A stretch of DNA of 12,078 nt from Asparagopsis taxiformis (GCA_030407315.1 JALQPE010001629.1:1-12078); one strand, 5' to 3'; shown: positions 1 to 9,488, counted from the stretch's first letter. The notes: generated by a model not told the origin, from the sequence alone. Made by a program: numbers and translations.

Positions 1-78
1 ATATACTGATGTGTTTGACTGTGTTATACTTGTTTATTGGAATTCAGCTTTCTGAGTATTGTAATATTCAAACATTCG

Positions 79-1589
79 ATGTTAGACTCTAACCCGATTG
101 ACCTTCCGAAGCTGAAGATGCTGATTGCAGCAGGTGTTGAGGCCATCCCTGTCGACAAGGAGAACCAGGAAGCCGTGCTGGTGATCGGTGATACAGGAGT
201 GGGGAAGAGCACCATAATGTCGTTTCTGCTAGGTTCGAAGCTGGTAGTGAGGTATGACGGTCTGAAGCCCACCTTGGACAACGTAGGGGAGAACAAAATC
301 AAAATTGGACATGAAAAGTACTCTGAAACCTCAATTCCAACCAAGGTGGTCATCGACGGGATGGCCTTCTACGATTGCCCTGGGTTCAAGGACAACAAGG
401 GCGAGGAATTCGAAATATCCAACTCATTCTTCGTACAGAGGTTGCTGGACCTGTACAAGAAGGTCAAGATAGTGCTGATCGTGGATGAGAGCCACATTTC
501 GGAAGCCAGAGCCGACAAACTGCCCAAATTGATTCACAATCTGCTGCAGGCCTTCAGCACTTTCGAGGATATCAAGGATGGTGTTGTCCTGATCATTAAC
601 CGAGCAGCCAGAGACCACAACATCGAGGACTACCATCGAGAGATCAAGAAAATGATCGAACTCAAGAACGAGAATGGGCACCTGTTCCAGAATTAGGAGA
701 GGAACTTTCTCAATTTCTTGATGCAGAACAGACGAGTTGTCCTGTTCAGACAGGCCAGTAAGGACGAGAAAGACCATCCCTTCCAGACATCAGGTAAAGA
801 GAACAGCATCATGAGCTCCATCAAACAGTCACAGTACGTTCGGAGCAAACACATCCAAAACATACTGTCCGAAAGTGCCAAGATATCCATTCGGGACTTT
901 ATCGATGACATCACTACTCGATCGAATGACAAAATAGAGATCATTTGCAGACACATAATAGACCTCTACTCCCATAAAGTTCAGAGCCTAGGCAGGAATG
1001 TCGATGGCATCATCGAACTCAAGGACGAAATCATTCGACTAGCTGAAGAAATCAAAGCAGCAAGACCTGAAATCATCATTGACATCCTGCAAAGAGAACT
1101 ACCTCAAGACAAACTGCAGGATTTTGAGGAAGACTTGCATCTGTCATGTTCTTCAAGGGTATTTATGACAAAACTAGGACATACTTCTCCAACCTGGTCA
1201 ACAAGATCTACTCAGAACTGTCCCACTTGCTCACCATGCTTCACAAGAAAATCACAGTCATTCAGCGAGAGAACCAAGAAGAAGCTGAGAGAGAAAGAGA
1301 AAAGCAAGAACGCAAAGTCCAAGAGTAAAAAAGAGAACAAGAGAAGATCATAGCCATGGAGCACTGCTCCAAAATGGATGATCTGAAAGTGATTGCACAG
1401 ACTCTGCACTCCACTAAGAGAAGTCTCATCGATGAGATCCGGGCTGCCATGAAGAGTCTCTCTTCAGTTGAGGATGAACTCAAGAAAGTCAAGCATGACA
1501 CAGTTAGTCTGAAGACCATGAGTTCAGACATTGACCATGAGTTCAATCGCATTGAAACTACCTACTTCACTAAGAAGCAAGCACATTGA
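79..1589 (+). CDS. P-loop GTPase-like protein with coiled-coil C-terminal half
   Basis: The ATG at 79 opens a frame read through a TAG at 694 and a TAA at 1326, ending at TGA 1587-1589; about 500 residues. A Walker A/G1 motif, GDTGVGKST, sits at residues 37-45, and a G3-like DCPG at 99-102. A possible but non-canonical G4 is N-R-A-A-R-D near 174-178. These suggest a TRAFAC-class GTPase (AIG1/septin-like in layout), though I cannot assign a family. From about residue 210 the protein is charged and helical, with a strongly coiled-coil region rich in E, K, R and Q. The frame changes from phase 1 to phase 0 somewhere in 1128-1205. GT-AG introns of 35 bases (1143-1177) or 47 bases (1159-1205) would restore it, as would one missing base near 1144. 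The gene converges on the next gene with a 43-base gap. GTP-binding fold is likely; biological role unknown. Confidence 0.8.
1143..1177 (+). other. Candidate 35-base intron or frameshift site in the GTPase-like gene
   Basis: Upstream of this point phase 1 is coding; downstream phase 0 is coding, with a good helical sequence including Y-F-S-N-L-V-N-K-I. A GT...CTAG segment of 35 bases (3n+2) joins the two. An alternative is 1159-1205 (GTATTT...ACAAG, 47 bases). A third reading needs no intron: one extra base near 1144 gives a continuous protein containing F-M-F-F-K-G-I-Y-D-K. The sequence alone does not decide between them. Confidence 0.35.
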
Positions 1590-1610
1590 TTAGTATAGAC
1601 ATCACAATAA

Positions 1611-1646
1611 CTCAATCAATATCAATCAAATATCAATCAGCATCAG
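1611..1646. repeat. Short degenerate TCAATCA tandem repeat in the convergent gap
   Basis: About three copies of TCAATCAA(A)TA with a 10-11 base period fill the 43-base gap between the two convergent genes and run over the stop codon of the minus-strand gene (TGA read from 1635 to 1633). Being AT-rich and placed at the 3' ends of both genes, it could carry transcript-end signals, but that is inference. Confidence 0.6.
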
Positions 1647-4138
1647 GTCCACCCGGTGAATGCGAATGTATACTGACCTCATGGAGTACTCTATCAAAAT
1701 TCCGAGGGTGATGTCTCCTAACATAGTGCAGGACTTGTTTCTGCCGATCTTGAGTCATGTCTGTGAACCTCAGGTTTACTGTGACTTCATATCCTCCGTA
1801 CTTATATGCCTGTGCTTCCTTCCTGAGTTTCCTCATTTTGCTTTTTGGTTTGACAACCTGTGTATGATTAGGATACATCGACTGAAGAACCATATCTCCA
1901 AGTTTGCTTTGATCGAGGTAGTATTTCCTTACTTCTTCTGAATTTTGGTTTTCTTTTTCATTGCTCGGTGTGGTCAGATGGCTGGTGACCTGGGAAGAAG
2001 GTGCCATGCTACTGCTCCTCGAAGACTATCTGCCCGTCGACATGTGATTTTGTATGAGTTGTTCTTCCTCTTCCCGAATTAGCTGATGTATTTTTTCCTT
2101 CTCCTGTTCCTTCAGCATCTGGCTGAAACTGCTCTGGTGAGAGTCGAAGTCTTCCATTATGGGCTTAGGGAATGCTTCCAGTTTAATGAGCCCTCTGTCT
2201 ATTTCCTTGTGCAGTTTTTCCAGCATCTTGTTTGCCCTTCTTACTGAGATATACCGCATCATCACCTTCTTGAATCCTGGGTCAATGATGGGTTCAAATG
2301 TATCCAGCATGTGGTCAATCTCTGCTTCCTTTTCGTGATCGATATCTGAATTGTGGTTGTTGATTCCCAGGTAGCCCTCCACCTTCAGGATATCATAGGC
2401 CCTCGCTGCCTTATGCTCATCAGGCATGTTCTTGTCGTCCATGACATCCACAAGTACCTTGAAGTTGTCCCTTGAACAGTATCTATGGTATGGAATCTTC
2501 TTCTCCAGAACACTGTACCTTGGTACTTTGGGCTCTTATGGGATTTCATATTTCTTGTATTGAGCCTTGCCCTTCTTTCCCTTCTGTTTGGTTCTGTTGA
2601 AGTCAGTATTTGCTTCCCAGTCACTGTCTGCTTCTTCTTCCCTCTTTGCTGCTCCTCCGCCTCCTGTTTCTTCTCTGACATAGGTCTCCAGATGTGATGA
2701 GTGTCTCTCTATGCTTTAACTCTCCCTGGGCATTGATGATATGTCTTCCTCTGATCCAATTGTTTCTATCTTTTTACCTGCCCTTGTCTTTTTCTTCATT
2801 TTGATGCTGTTCCTGATTCCGCTGTTCTTTATGGGTTCGTCTCTCTTTACTGTTGTGTATGTTTTGTTGTTCTTCCTGGGTTGTGTTCCACCCTGCTGCC
2901 GTTGTCTGACTTGTATAGGCTGCTTTTATCGTGGTGTTTGGTTCCTGAGTGCCTGTGTGACTGCTTGGCTGAGTGTGACTTTGATAGACTGGGTTCCTCT
3001 CTATTGATGCCTACTGTTTTCTTAGTGCCCTTGAGTGTATTGAATGGGAGTTTCCTCCTGGTGTGCTCATTGTCATTGGTGCCTGACCTGCTGGATGCCC
3101 TTCCCGTATGTATTTTGCACTAGCTGTGCTCTGAATGGCTCCTGCTCTTCTTCAGATCTGCCTTCTCTTCTCTTGCCTTCCTCTCTTATTCCCTTGCTCT
3201 CATATATTCTTCTCTTGCCTTCATTTCATCGAAGATGCTGCTCAGGTACTCCAGCACTTCGGTGATCCTGTTACGAGGGAGTTTGAATATCCTCCCCATC
3301 CGAGCCCACTCCTCAGGTGGGAACTGCTCGTATATCTCCTTCATAATTAGGTCCTTAATGGTGTAGTGGTTCAGCAGAATGTTCAAGTTCCCCTGAAGTA
3401 GCATGTTTGATGTCTTCTTGGCTATGAACTTTTCATCCCTGGGGTCTAGTTCCCTGAGTTTGAGTTTGAGGAAGGCTATGAGTGTCTTGATCATCATTTC
3501 TTTCTCTTCCTTCTGCAGTTCCCGTTTCCTGAGCAGGTTCTAATAGTTGGCATTGTGGTGCATGACTTCCTGTTTGTGCTTGGAGTGAGTGTGATCTGGT
3601 CTGCCCCTTTGCCTGTAGACCATCTGGTTGTATATGTTGCCTATCATTGAGTATAGTTCCCCTATGTCTCCCTTCCTGCCTGTCTTGTCTTGGCTGTTGC
3701 TCCTGTTGCTCCTGTTGATGCTCCTGATGGTTTCCTTGTTCTTTTCTAGGACTTGCTTTTCCCTCTGAGCTCTGGTATGGAATAGTTCAGTTTGTCTGCC
3801 CTGACCCTGTCTGCCTGTGCATTTCTGCACATCTGCAGGTACTTTTTCATTGAGTTATTCCTGGGACTGTGCTCATGCCTGGCTACCTTGGCCACTGTGC
3901 TCCTCTCCCTTCGGTGATAGGGGCACTGGCAGCTCCCCTTAGTACACAGCCTCCTATAGAACGGAGACTGAATGTGGATGTCCTCATGGGTTGACATACA
4001 TTGACTGTATACAGGCAAAGGAGGCACACTCGAGTGCACTGTACGAGGATTCACTCGAGGAAATATCTTCTACTCTAAGTTCCTGACAGTCACCCGAGGC
4101 AACAGACCACTCGACACTTCCCGATCCAACTATCCCAT
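1633..4138 (-). CDS. Unrecognised large charged protein, about 817 residues
   Basis: Read from an ATG at 4138 (an in-frame ATG at 4168 is also possible) to TGA at 1635-1633. It passes several in-frame TAA/TAG codons (for example at 4070, 3540, 3186, 3001, 2716, 2536 and 2026) and needs two phase changes, both explained by 26-base introns. The N-terminus has a small Cys/His cluster (C65, C70, C72, H75) that is not a standard CCCH finger. The middle is helical and rich in K, R and E, around a folded-looking stretch at plus 3190-3500 containing F-P-P-E-E-W-A-R-M. A Gln/Thr/Arg-rich low-complexity linker follows, then acidic and basic patches, then a second helical region near 2050-2450. The C-terminus is basic with Y-G-G-Y-E-V-T-V-N-L-R-F. 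I recognise no family. It shares a divergent promoter region with the gene at 4290. Confidence 0.72.
2989..3014 (-). other. Putative 26-base spliceosomal intron
   Basis: On the minus strand this segment begins GTAGGC and ends ACCCAG, 26 bases (3n+2). Upstream, the phase-0 frame is coding; downstream, the phase-1 frame is coding to the gene's stop and is closed above 3067 by TGA codons. Removal joins ...K-K-T to S-I-K-V-T-L-S-Q. The overlap of open frames (2799-3066) is low-complexity, so the exact site rests on the splice motifs and on its close likeness to the other 26-base intron in the same gene. Confidence 0.6.
3861..3886 (-). other. Putative 26-base spliceosomal intron
   Basis: On the minus strand it starts GTAGCC and ends TCCCAG, exactly 26 bases. 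It holds the TGA (3875-3873) that closes the downstream frame, as expected of an intron whose retention would abort translation. Removal joins ...S-T-V-A-K to E-Q-L-N-E-K. The upstream frame stays open past 3746, so a frame change further downstream is not excluded; the protein in that other frame also looks plausible. Confidence 0.55.
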
Positions 4139-4289
4139 CGAAGGTTATATAAAAAGAAGATCATCCATTAATACTGAAAGTATCTAAGTCCTGGGTATCC
4201 ACAAACAACTGAGAGTTTGCAGAGACGAAGAGTTATATTATTGTTGTCATAGTAAATATCGGAACGATTAACTGTTCTCCTATCCTCTT
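4139..4289. promoter_or_regulatory. Divergent intergenic promoter region
   Basis: This 151-base gap lies between two start codons pointing away from each other, so it must hold control signals for both. It contains a TATA-like GTTATATAAAAAG (4144-4156) close to the minus-strand ATG, and a second AT-rich stretch AGTTATATTATTG (4231-4243) about 50 bases before the plus-strand ATG. The first is so near ATG 4138 that the true start of the minus-strand gene may be a little different. Nothing else was recognised. Confidence 0.5.
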
Positions 4290-5993
4290 ATGACTAGGCC
4301 CTTACAATGCCCTCCCCCTTAAGAACCAGCCAGAATCAACATCCCAGAATTATGGGTCCCATCAACTATCCTCTATCAGTTAAAATTATAATTCGAAGCG
4401 ATGCTCAAACGAAACATCAAGCTCTCGAAGCCCAGACTCCAACCTGAAGACTTAGAGTTCTCCTAATCTGAGCAGCTCCTTAGAGAACATCGAGAGCTCA
4501 AAGCCAATAAGCGAGCACCCCTGACGAACATTACCAATTGTCCATCACCCTCAATTCAGAACCAGGTGCCAATCAAAGAACAGAAGAGGCACAATGGAGA
4601 TCACTTCAACGTCTAGGAGCTCCTGTATCGAGATAAGGAGGAGGAATATGGTTCCCATTCAAACAGTTAGAGCTACAGATGCAAAGGGGAACAAGAGGCA
4701 TGCTTCGAGTACGAACAGAGCAACGGAGAGTTGTTGACATTCAGATCCAAAGAACCAGAACAAATGGAAGAGTCCATTCGATCATCTCTGAACAACACAC
4801 TGAGTCGCCGAGAAGGGAGGAACTCCTCAAGAAATTCAAGTAAGAACAGGTTCAAGTTCATCAAGGAAGAACCTTCTGTGTCCGAGTTCATGCACTCTTC
4901 CCGATAAAGAACCCAATCACTGAAGTCCAAGGGGCTGCAGATCGAAATAGATGTCATGTCTGAACTACCAAAGAAGAACAACTACTCTACTCGCAACAGG
5001 CAACCCTTGATCAATAACCAAGAACGGTTTTTGAGCTGTCGATAATCCAAGGAAAAAGGGAGCAAGTTCAGTGGCAGGCAGTCCATTCCCAAAAAGCATA
5101 GCATTGAAATGAAAACCATATCTCAACCATCTGAAACCACCATCAAGAACGAAATACACCACTACTTACATAAACTTGAATGCTTAAGGGGAGCCCTGTA
5201 CTAAGCTGAGACTGCCATTCTAAAGGAGTTGAGATTGAGTGAGGAGTCCTGTGCTAGATAAGTGAGGAGACTTGAGTAGGAGAGAGATGAACTCATTCAG
5301 GAAATATGCTGTGATTTCTAAAGGAGGATCAGTGATGCCAAAGTTGAAAAGAAACTTGATGAAGAGTCTATGCATCGAAGGATGGACAAAGTATTAGAAA
5401 TGGTTGAGTATGTAGAAGGCAACAAAAAGGATATTGAGGCCAACCTGATGAGCTCAGGACAAATATAACTGAATGGCAAATTCTCTGAACGATAATGCCA
5501 ATAGGTTCTGAAGGTGTACTGGAGTGGACTCAAGGATGTCGAAGAAGAGCTTCTCAGCTTCACTCAACGATACGACTGACAAGAAGAGTACAAAAAGCCT
5601 CTCATCGAAGTGCCCAAAATAAAACAAGTGGCCATTTAGGAAGTTAGTAACACCAATTCGAAGACAAATCATCACTCTTCAACACCCAAATCTCGACCTT
5701 GGCTGCACTCAAAACCTCAAAACTCCATCAACAAAGGTGCTCCTTCAATTGAGAAGCCATTTAGCTTCAGAGAGGAGTAACTAGTTCATCGAGAGCAGAC
5801 AGCCCAGTACCCACTTTGTAAGGACCTCCTTCAGCTGTCAAAGGGCTCTGGTTCAGGTCAATCATTCCTCGAAAATAACATCAACGTCAATATTACGAGT
5901 AGTGTTACTGTGGGAGATACTCCAGATAGCAAGATAGGGATGAGCACCCAGATGGAAGAGTCCGTAGTCAACTAAAAGTTCAATTTTGCCTGA
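4290..5993 (+). CDS. Unrecognised coiled-coil protein with in-frame UGA at codon 430
   Basis: The ATG at 4290 opens one continuous frame through numerous TAA/TAG codons (4320, 4389, 4464, 4614, 4668 and others), read as Gln. The first 429 codons give an N-terminal polar, Ser/Arg/Lys-rich, probably disordered region, then from about residue 300 a coiled coil (for example R-R-L-E-Q-E-R-D-E-L). At 5577-5579 a TGA interrupts, followed in the same frame by 137 more codons of good coding sequence to TGA 5991-5993. That extension has no Met for most of its length, so it is unlikely to be a separate gene. No GT-AG intron of 3n length covers the TGA within a reasonable size. It is therefore a readthrough stop, a UGA sense codon, a substitution error or a lesion. 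No family recognised. The next gene starts 34 bases downstream on the same strand. Confidence 0.75.
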
Positions 5994-6027
5994 TAATTAA
6001 TACGCATAATACTTCATTATAATCAGT

Positions 6028-7776
6028 ATGGCCGAAGTCCTATAAAGAGTGTTCAAATTGGCTCAAACCTATCAGTATACTGAATTGGTGACAGTGATCA
6101 GAGACCTTGAATGCTTAAATAAGCAACCCAAGAAGGAATAGGAGTTCTAGGAAAGCAACTATAACATACTAAGCAAGGAAAGTAAACTAAAACTTATCAG
6201 AGCTCTCACTCCTTTGCCTTCTATCGAGGAGTATACTCAAGAAAGGAAAGAACTAAGTTAGTAAGGGGTAAATGGGTAGTACCGAGATGGAATGGACTCG
6301 TTAATCGATGTCATCCCTTATATTATGGTCCAGGATCTTCAAGAAACAGCAGATTTTAAATTTCTGGATGCAGTTCTGAGCAAACATGACCAGCTCAATC
6401 AGTTGAAATATTCATTTGTACTATACCAAGAACAAATTGGGCTACTTGGGGAGGAACATTTCATTGTAAAGTTTAAGTATCTGTCAAGGTTAAGTATTTT
6501 TACCAAACTGATTGTTGAAGGGAAGAAGAGCATGGGGGACGTAATCGATGCTCTCCAGCAATACTTCGAAATTTAAAAGGTGGTAAATGAGAGGGCAATC
6601 AATGATCATTATGGAGAGATCAACGAAGAAGGCATAGAGCAAGCAGATCAGTAGAACATAGCGAATTCGATATAAGAATATCGCTCACGCCTGGCTTAGG
6701 AAAGTTTGTCCATTCTTGAAAATCACGGAGGTCTCGATTCTAGCTCTTAGGTTCAAGAACTTCAAAAGCTAAGCATTGTCGATATGTTCGTACTACTTGA
6801 ATCTAAGTCTGAATGCTTCCCTAGTCGAATTTCTGGTATTTTGATGAAATATGGAATCAGCTTCTCTCTATCTTCTTCGAGTTCAACTATGAACCTGTTC
6901 TTACTCACTCGTTTCTTTTCTGAATACTTGCTAATTTACAACAGTTCTTATTTATCCTATTAAATTGCTGCTCTTCTCATCGAATACTTGCCGAAGACCT
7001 CATGCTTTGAAGATCTTTCAGATCCAGGTTTCGATGAAGTGAGGAAGAGACTGAATATCAAACGTAGAGTCCACTTCCAGGTTTAGGCCATCAACCAATT
7101 AATTGAGTACGTTTGCTTGAATCTTCTTTCAAATGGAAGTGCCCCTATTGAAAATATGCTGATTAATTCAGATTCAAAGCTCAGCTATACCTATATCGAT
7201 TTAATTGAGGTTCTGAGCTTATACCTTGGAACACGAGTGCAACCCAAGTCATCGACACACAGTGCTTTATTGCAGTCACTCGGAAGTCTGAAGCCATTCA
7301 ATGTTTTTCAGAGAGAAATGATTTGGAGGACTATCATGGAGAGACTGAGTGCAAGGAGAAAGGACATGCATGAAGGGGAGTTCAACTTCAAGTCATTTTG
7401 CATTTCCATGTATCGTAAGGTCCTAGTCGGAAAAGAACCTATTAATTAGAAGTCGATGAGGAGCATTGAAGGATTCTCTTTGAAGGAGATAGTAGCACTA
7501 AAGTAAAAGCATGGCAACTTAAACTATTTGGGTCACTTCTTGACGATGCTTTACTATTGGAAGGGTTGCATAAATAGGAAAGAAATACCGAAGTCCGTCA
7601 CTCACAGTTTTTTGGAGGGATCCCAGAGCACATATCGATAGAACTGGACTCAGATGGGGATAGCACTGCGGCAGTTGAAAGAAGAATTACGTATAAGGCA
7701 TGAGTAGTCGAAGAATGAGCAGGAGAGGAGTGACTTGATGATTTGTATGTTCCGGATCGACTAGTTGGAGATCTGA
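6028..7776 (+). CDS. Unrecognised mostly helical protein, 582 residues
   Basis: One uninterrupted frame from ATG 6028 to TGA 7774-7776, with about twenty TAA/TAG codons read as Gln and no internal TGA. This makes it the cleanest example of the altered code in the window. The product is leucine- and serine-rich with many amphipathic helices, such as the stretch near residues 88-185 and another near 350-475. It has no signal peptide or clear membrane span; a run of Ser residues (S-S-S-S-S) lies near residue 285. Such an all-helical layout would suit a scaffold or adaptor, but I see no diagnostic motif and give no function. It lies 34 bases after the preceding gene and 29 bases before the TIM gene. 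Confidence 0.8.
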
Positions 7777-7805
7777 TGTGATTGATACCATAATTAATAG
7801 TTAGC

Positions 7806-8110
7806 ATGGAATAGTAGAACATCGACATACCCAAGATAACCCTGAGCTCGCAGGACAAGTACTACCTCGAGCATCGCAAGTACCCAATAGGCTATGTAGG
7901 TGCTTCAAGCAGTGCATTCTGAAGGATAACCTCACTGATGGCAGCCTCAGCACCGATGAAAAACTATGTGTGAAGGAGTGCCTGTACAAATTTAGGCAGA
8001 TGGAAGGCTTCCTGGTTGAGAAGCTCCACAAGACTATGCAAAAACTAATCCTCAGTGATATGAACCTCAAGCAGGCTTACATGGAGGAGCAGAACAAGGC
8101 CAAGAAGTGA
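7806..8110 (+). CDS. Small TIM chaperone of the mitochondrial intermembrane space (Tim8/9/10/13 family)
   Basis: Spliced length is 94 residues, typical of the family. The signature is twin CX3C: C-F-K-Q-C at 26-30 and C-V-K-E-C at 48-52, separated by 17 residues and flanked by amphipathic helices. Small TIMs form hexameric rings that escort hydrophobic membrane proteins from TOM to the TIM22 and SAM complexes; the paired cysteines form intramolecular disulfides through the Mia40 pathway. The first 24 residues are encoded in phase 0 and the rest in phase 2; removing a 20-base intron at 7880-7899 joins them as L-E-H-R-K-C-F-K-Q-C. The start ATG is followed by two in-frame TAGs (Gln-Gln). TGA stop at 8108-8110. 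The motif spacing does not let me say which paralogue this is. Confidence 0.88.
7880..7899 (+). other. 20-base intron in the small TIM gene
   Basis: Begins GTACCC and ends TGTAG, 20 bases (3n+2). Splicing restores the frame immediately before the first CX3C motif and gives an unbroken helix into it. Alternative junctions also restore the frame: a donor at 7858 with acceptors at 7890 or 7899 (32 or 42 bases should be tested exactly), or a very short form ending at 7890. The 20-base form preserves most coding sequence. Confidence 0.7.
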
Positions 8111-8188
8111 CAAGCTCAGAGTAGATCCGAATTGATGTAGTTGAGGCCAAGATTGAATAATAAATTATTATCATTGAATTCGATAGCC

Positions 8189-9488
8189 ATGGAAGAATCT
8201 CCTAGGCACAAGTGCCTGTTCCTGCAGGACGAGGATGACGATGAATCCGACTTCAACTTCGAAGACCCCTTCGAAGAGAGTGACAAGCAGCCTCCCAAAA
8301 TTGAAAACATGTTCAATGATGTAGATGATCTCACCAACTTCTCGCCCAACGAGTCAGGCAAGGAAACAGGCAGAGAACATGACTCCTTCATGGACACCCT
8401 CACTTAAGACTTCTCCAAACGAGTTCATCTCAAGAAAAGCGACAGGAGCATAGGCACCCAGCTCATTTGCAGGGATACCAACAAAAAACCGGAAACCTTC
8501 GAAGAAGATGATTGCTAAGATATGTACGCATAATTCCCCAAACCCAGGGGAAAAACTGAGTCATTCCGAGGGAAGGAAACTTCACAGCTAAATAATAAGG
8601 AGAATGAACCATTTCGAAACAAGGAAATGAGCAATAAAACGAGGAAAAAGAAGGAAAACTACAAACGGCACACCGAAAAAGCAAGAAAGGGCACAAGGCC
8701 AGTATCAACGGTGTTAAGATGACCGAAAACAGAACTGCAGAGATGGAGTACATCGAAGAAAAGAAGGCCATCAAGGTGAAAAGCATGAGGGAGTTCGTGT
8801 ACACCCCCCTATCAACTGCTTTCAAAATCCATGCTATCCTTAGAAGGGAGGAGTACGGGCTGTTTAATTTCTCTCCAAAGTACACCTTGTTCATTGAGGA
8901 GAACAACAAGTTCATCATGTCAATCCAAAAAACAGGAATGAGGAGCTATGTTGCTTCAACCAACAAAGAAAACATTAATGCAACTACCAAAGCTGCCTGG
9001 GCAGGATGGTTGGCAATTTTTCTGGATCTGAGTTCAGAGTATATGATAATGGTTTCGATCCTATGGAAACTCGCTCACTTGAATTCTGCAGGAAGGAGAT
9101 TGCCATAATCAATTACCAAACTCCGAACAAGGAACCTAGGAAGTTTGAAGCCCTCATTGCCAACAATGGGATTGGATACCACGCAATTGACTCTAACACA
9201 AGTGCCCTTGAGGACAGGCAGAATAAATCTGAAAAAGATGTCTCTTCGCTACACACGAGGGCTCCTCATTTTGATGTCAGCTCCTAGAACTACAGTCTCG
9301 ACTTCAAGGACATTGTTAAAAAAGCATCTATCAAGAACTTCATCCTTGAAAATAAGGAGGGAAAGGAATGCCTTATTTTTGGAAAGAGGAAAGACGACTA
9401 GTTTGCCATGGAAGTTAAAGCTCCCCTCTCTCTCCTCCAGGCTGCCTACATCTGTGTTACGAGTATCAATTATGGCAACTTCTTCTGA
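8189..9488 (+). CDS. Tubby-like protein (TULP family), split over three frames
   Basis: ATG 8189 to TGA 9486-9488, about 426 residues. The N-terminal ~170 residues are acidic then basic and probably disordered. The C-terminal tubby domain runs from about residue 195 to the end: R-E-F-V-Y-T-P-L at its start, S-Y-V-A-S, then N-F-S-G-S-E-F-R-V-Y-D-N-G matching the family's NFLGTKFTIYDNG, E-P-R-K-F, A-S-I-K-N-F, and L-Q-A-A near the C-terminus. Tubby domains bind PI(4,5)P2, and TULPs work with IFT-A to deliver membrane cargo to cilia, which suits a ciliate. A UAG at the position of the conserved Gln before Y-x-L-x-F supports UAG = Gln. The frame moves from phase 2 to 1 near 8702-8718 and from 1 to 0 near 9003-9014. 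The first change may be a tiny intron; the second has no convincing GT-AG intron. Confidence 0.9.
8524..8547 (+). other. Possible 24-base intron that would not change frame
   Basis: Begins GTACGC and ends ACCCAG, like the 26-base introns in the minus-strand gene at 1633-4138. Its 24-base length leaves the frame intact whether or not it is removed, so coding sequence cannot test it. It lies in the disordered N-terminal part of the tubby-like protein. It contains one in-frame TAA, a sense codon here, and no in-frame TGA. Confidence 0.25.
8702..8718 (+). other. Candidate 17-base intron or frameshift site upstream of the tubby domain
   Basis: GTATCA...TTAAG, 17 bases (3n+2), ends directly before an ATG at 8719 that overlaps the upstream frame's stop as ATGA. 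Removing it joins the acidic/basic N-terminal frame to the tubby frame. It is shorter than the other introns proposed here. The tubby frame is also open back to 8608, so a frame change anywhere in 8608-8719 is possible, or the tubby protein could start at ATG 8719. Confidence 0.35.

Noticed and set aside
2485..3350. Plus-strand frames encoding Leu/Phe/Cys-rich, membrane-like peptides
   Set aside because: They are the complement of Lys/Glu/Arg-rich coding sequence on the minus strand and disappear once the long minus-strand frame with UAR codons is recognised.
4052..4138. Zinc finger of CCCH type at the N-terminus of the minus-strand gene
   Set aside because: The C/H spacing (C-x4-C-x-C-x2-H, residues 65-75, just downstream of this stretch) does not match C-x8-C-x5-C-x3-H or other finger classes.
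5580..5993. A separate small gene after the internal TGA at 5577
   Set aside because: The first Met in this frame is near the end (about 5940) and the frame is continuous with the upstream gene.
8719..9108. A separate gene starting at ATG 8719, overlapping the upstream frame as ATGA
   Set aside because: The frame is the front half of the tubby domain, whose remainder lies in another frame. Nothing suggests bacterial-style translational coupling, so it is treated as part of one gene, although 8719 remains a possible start.
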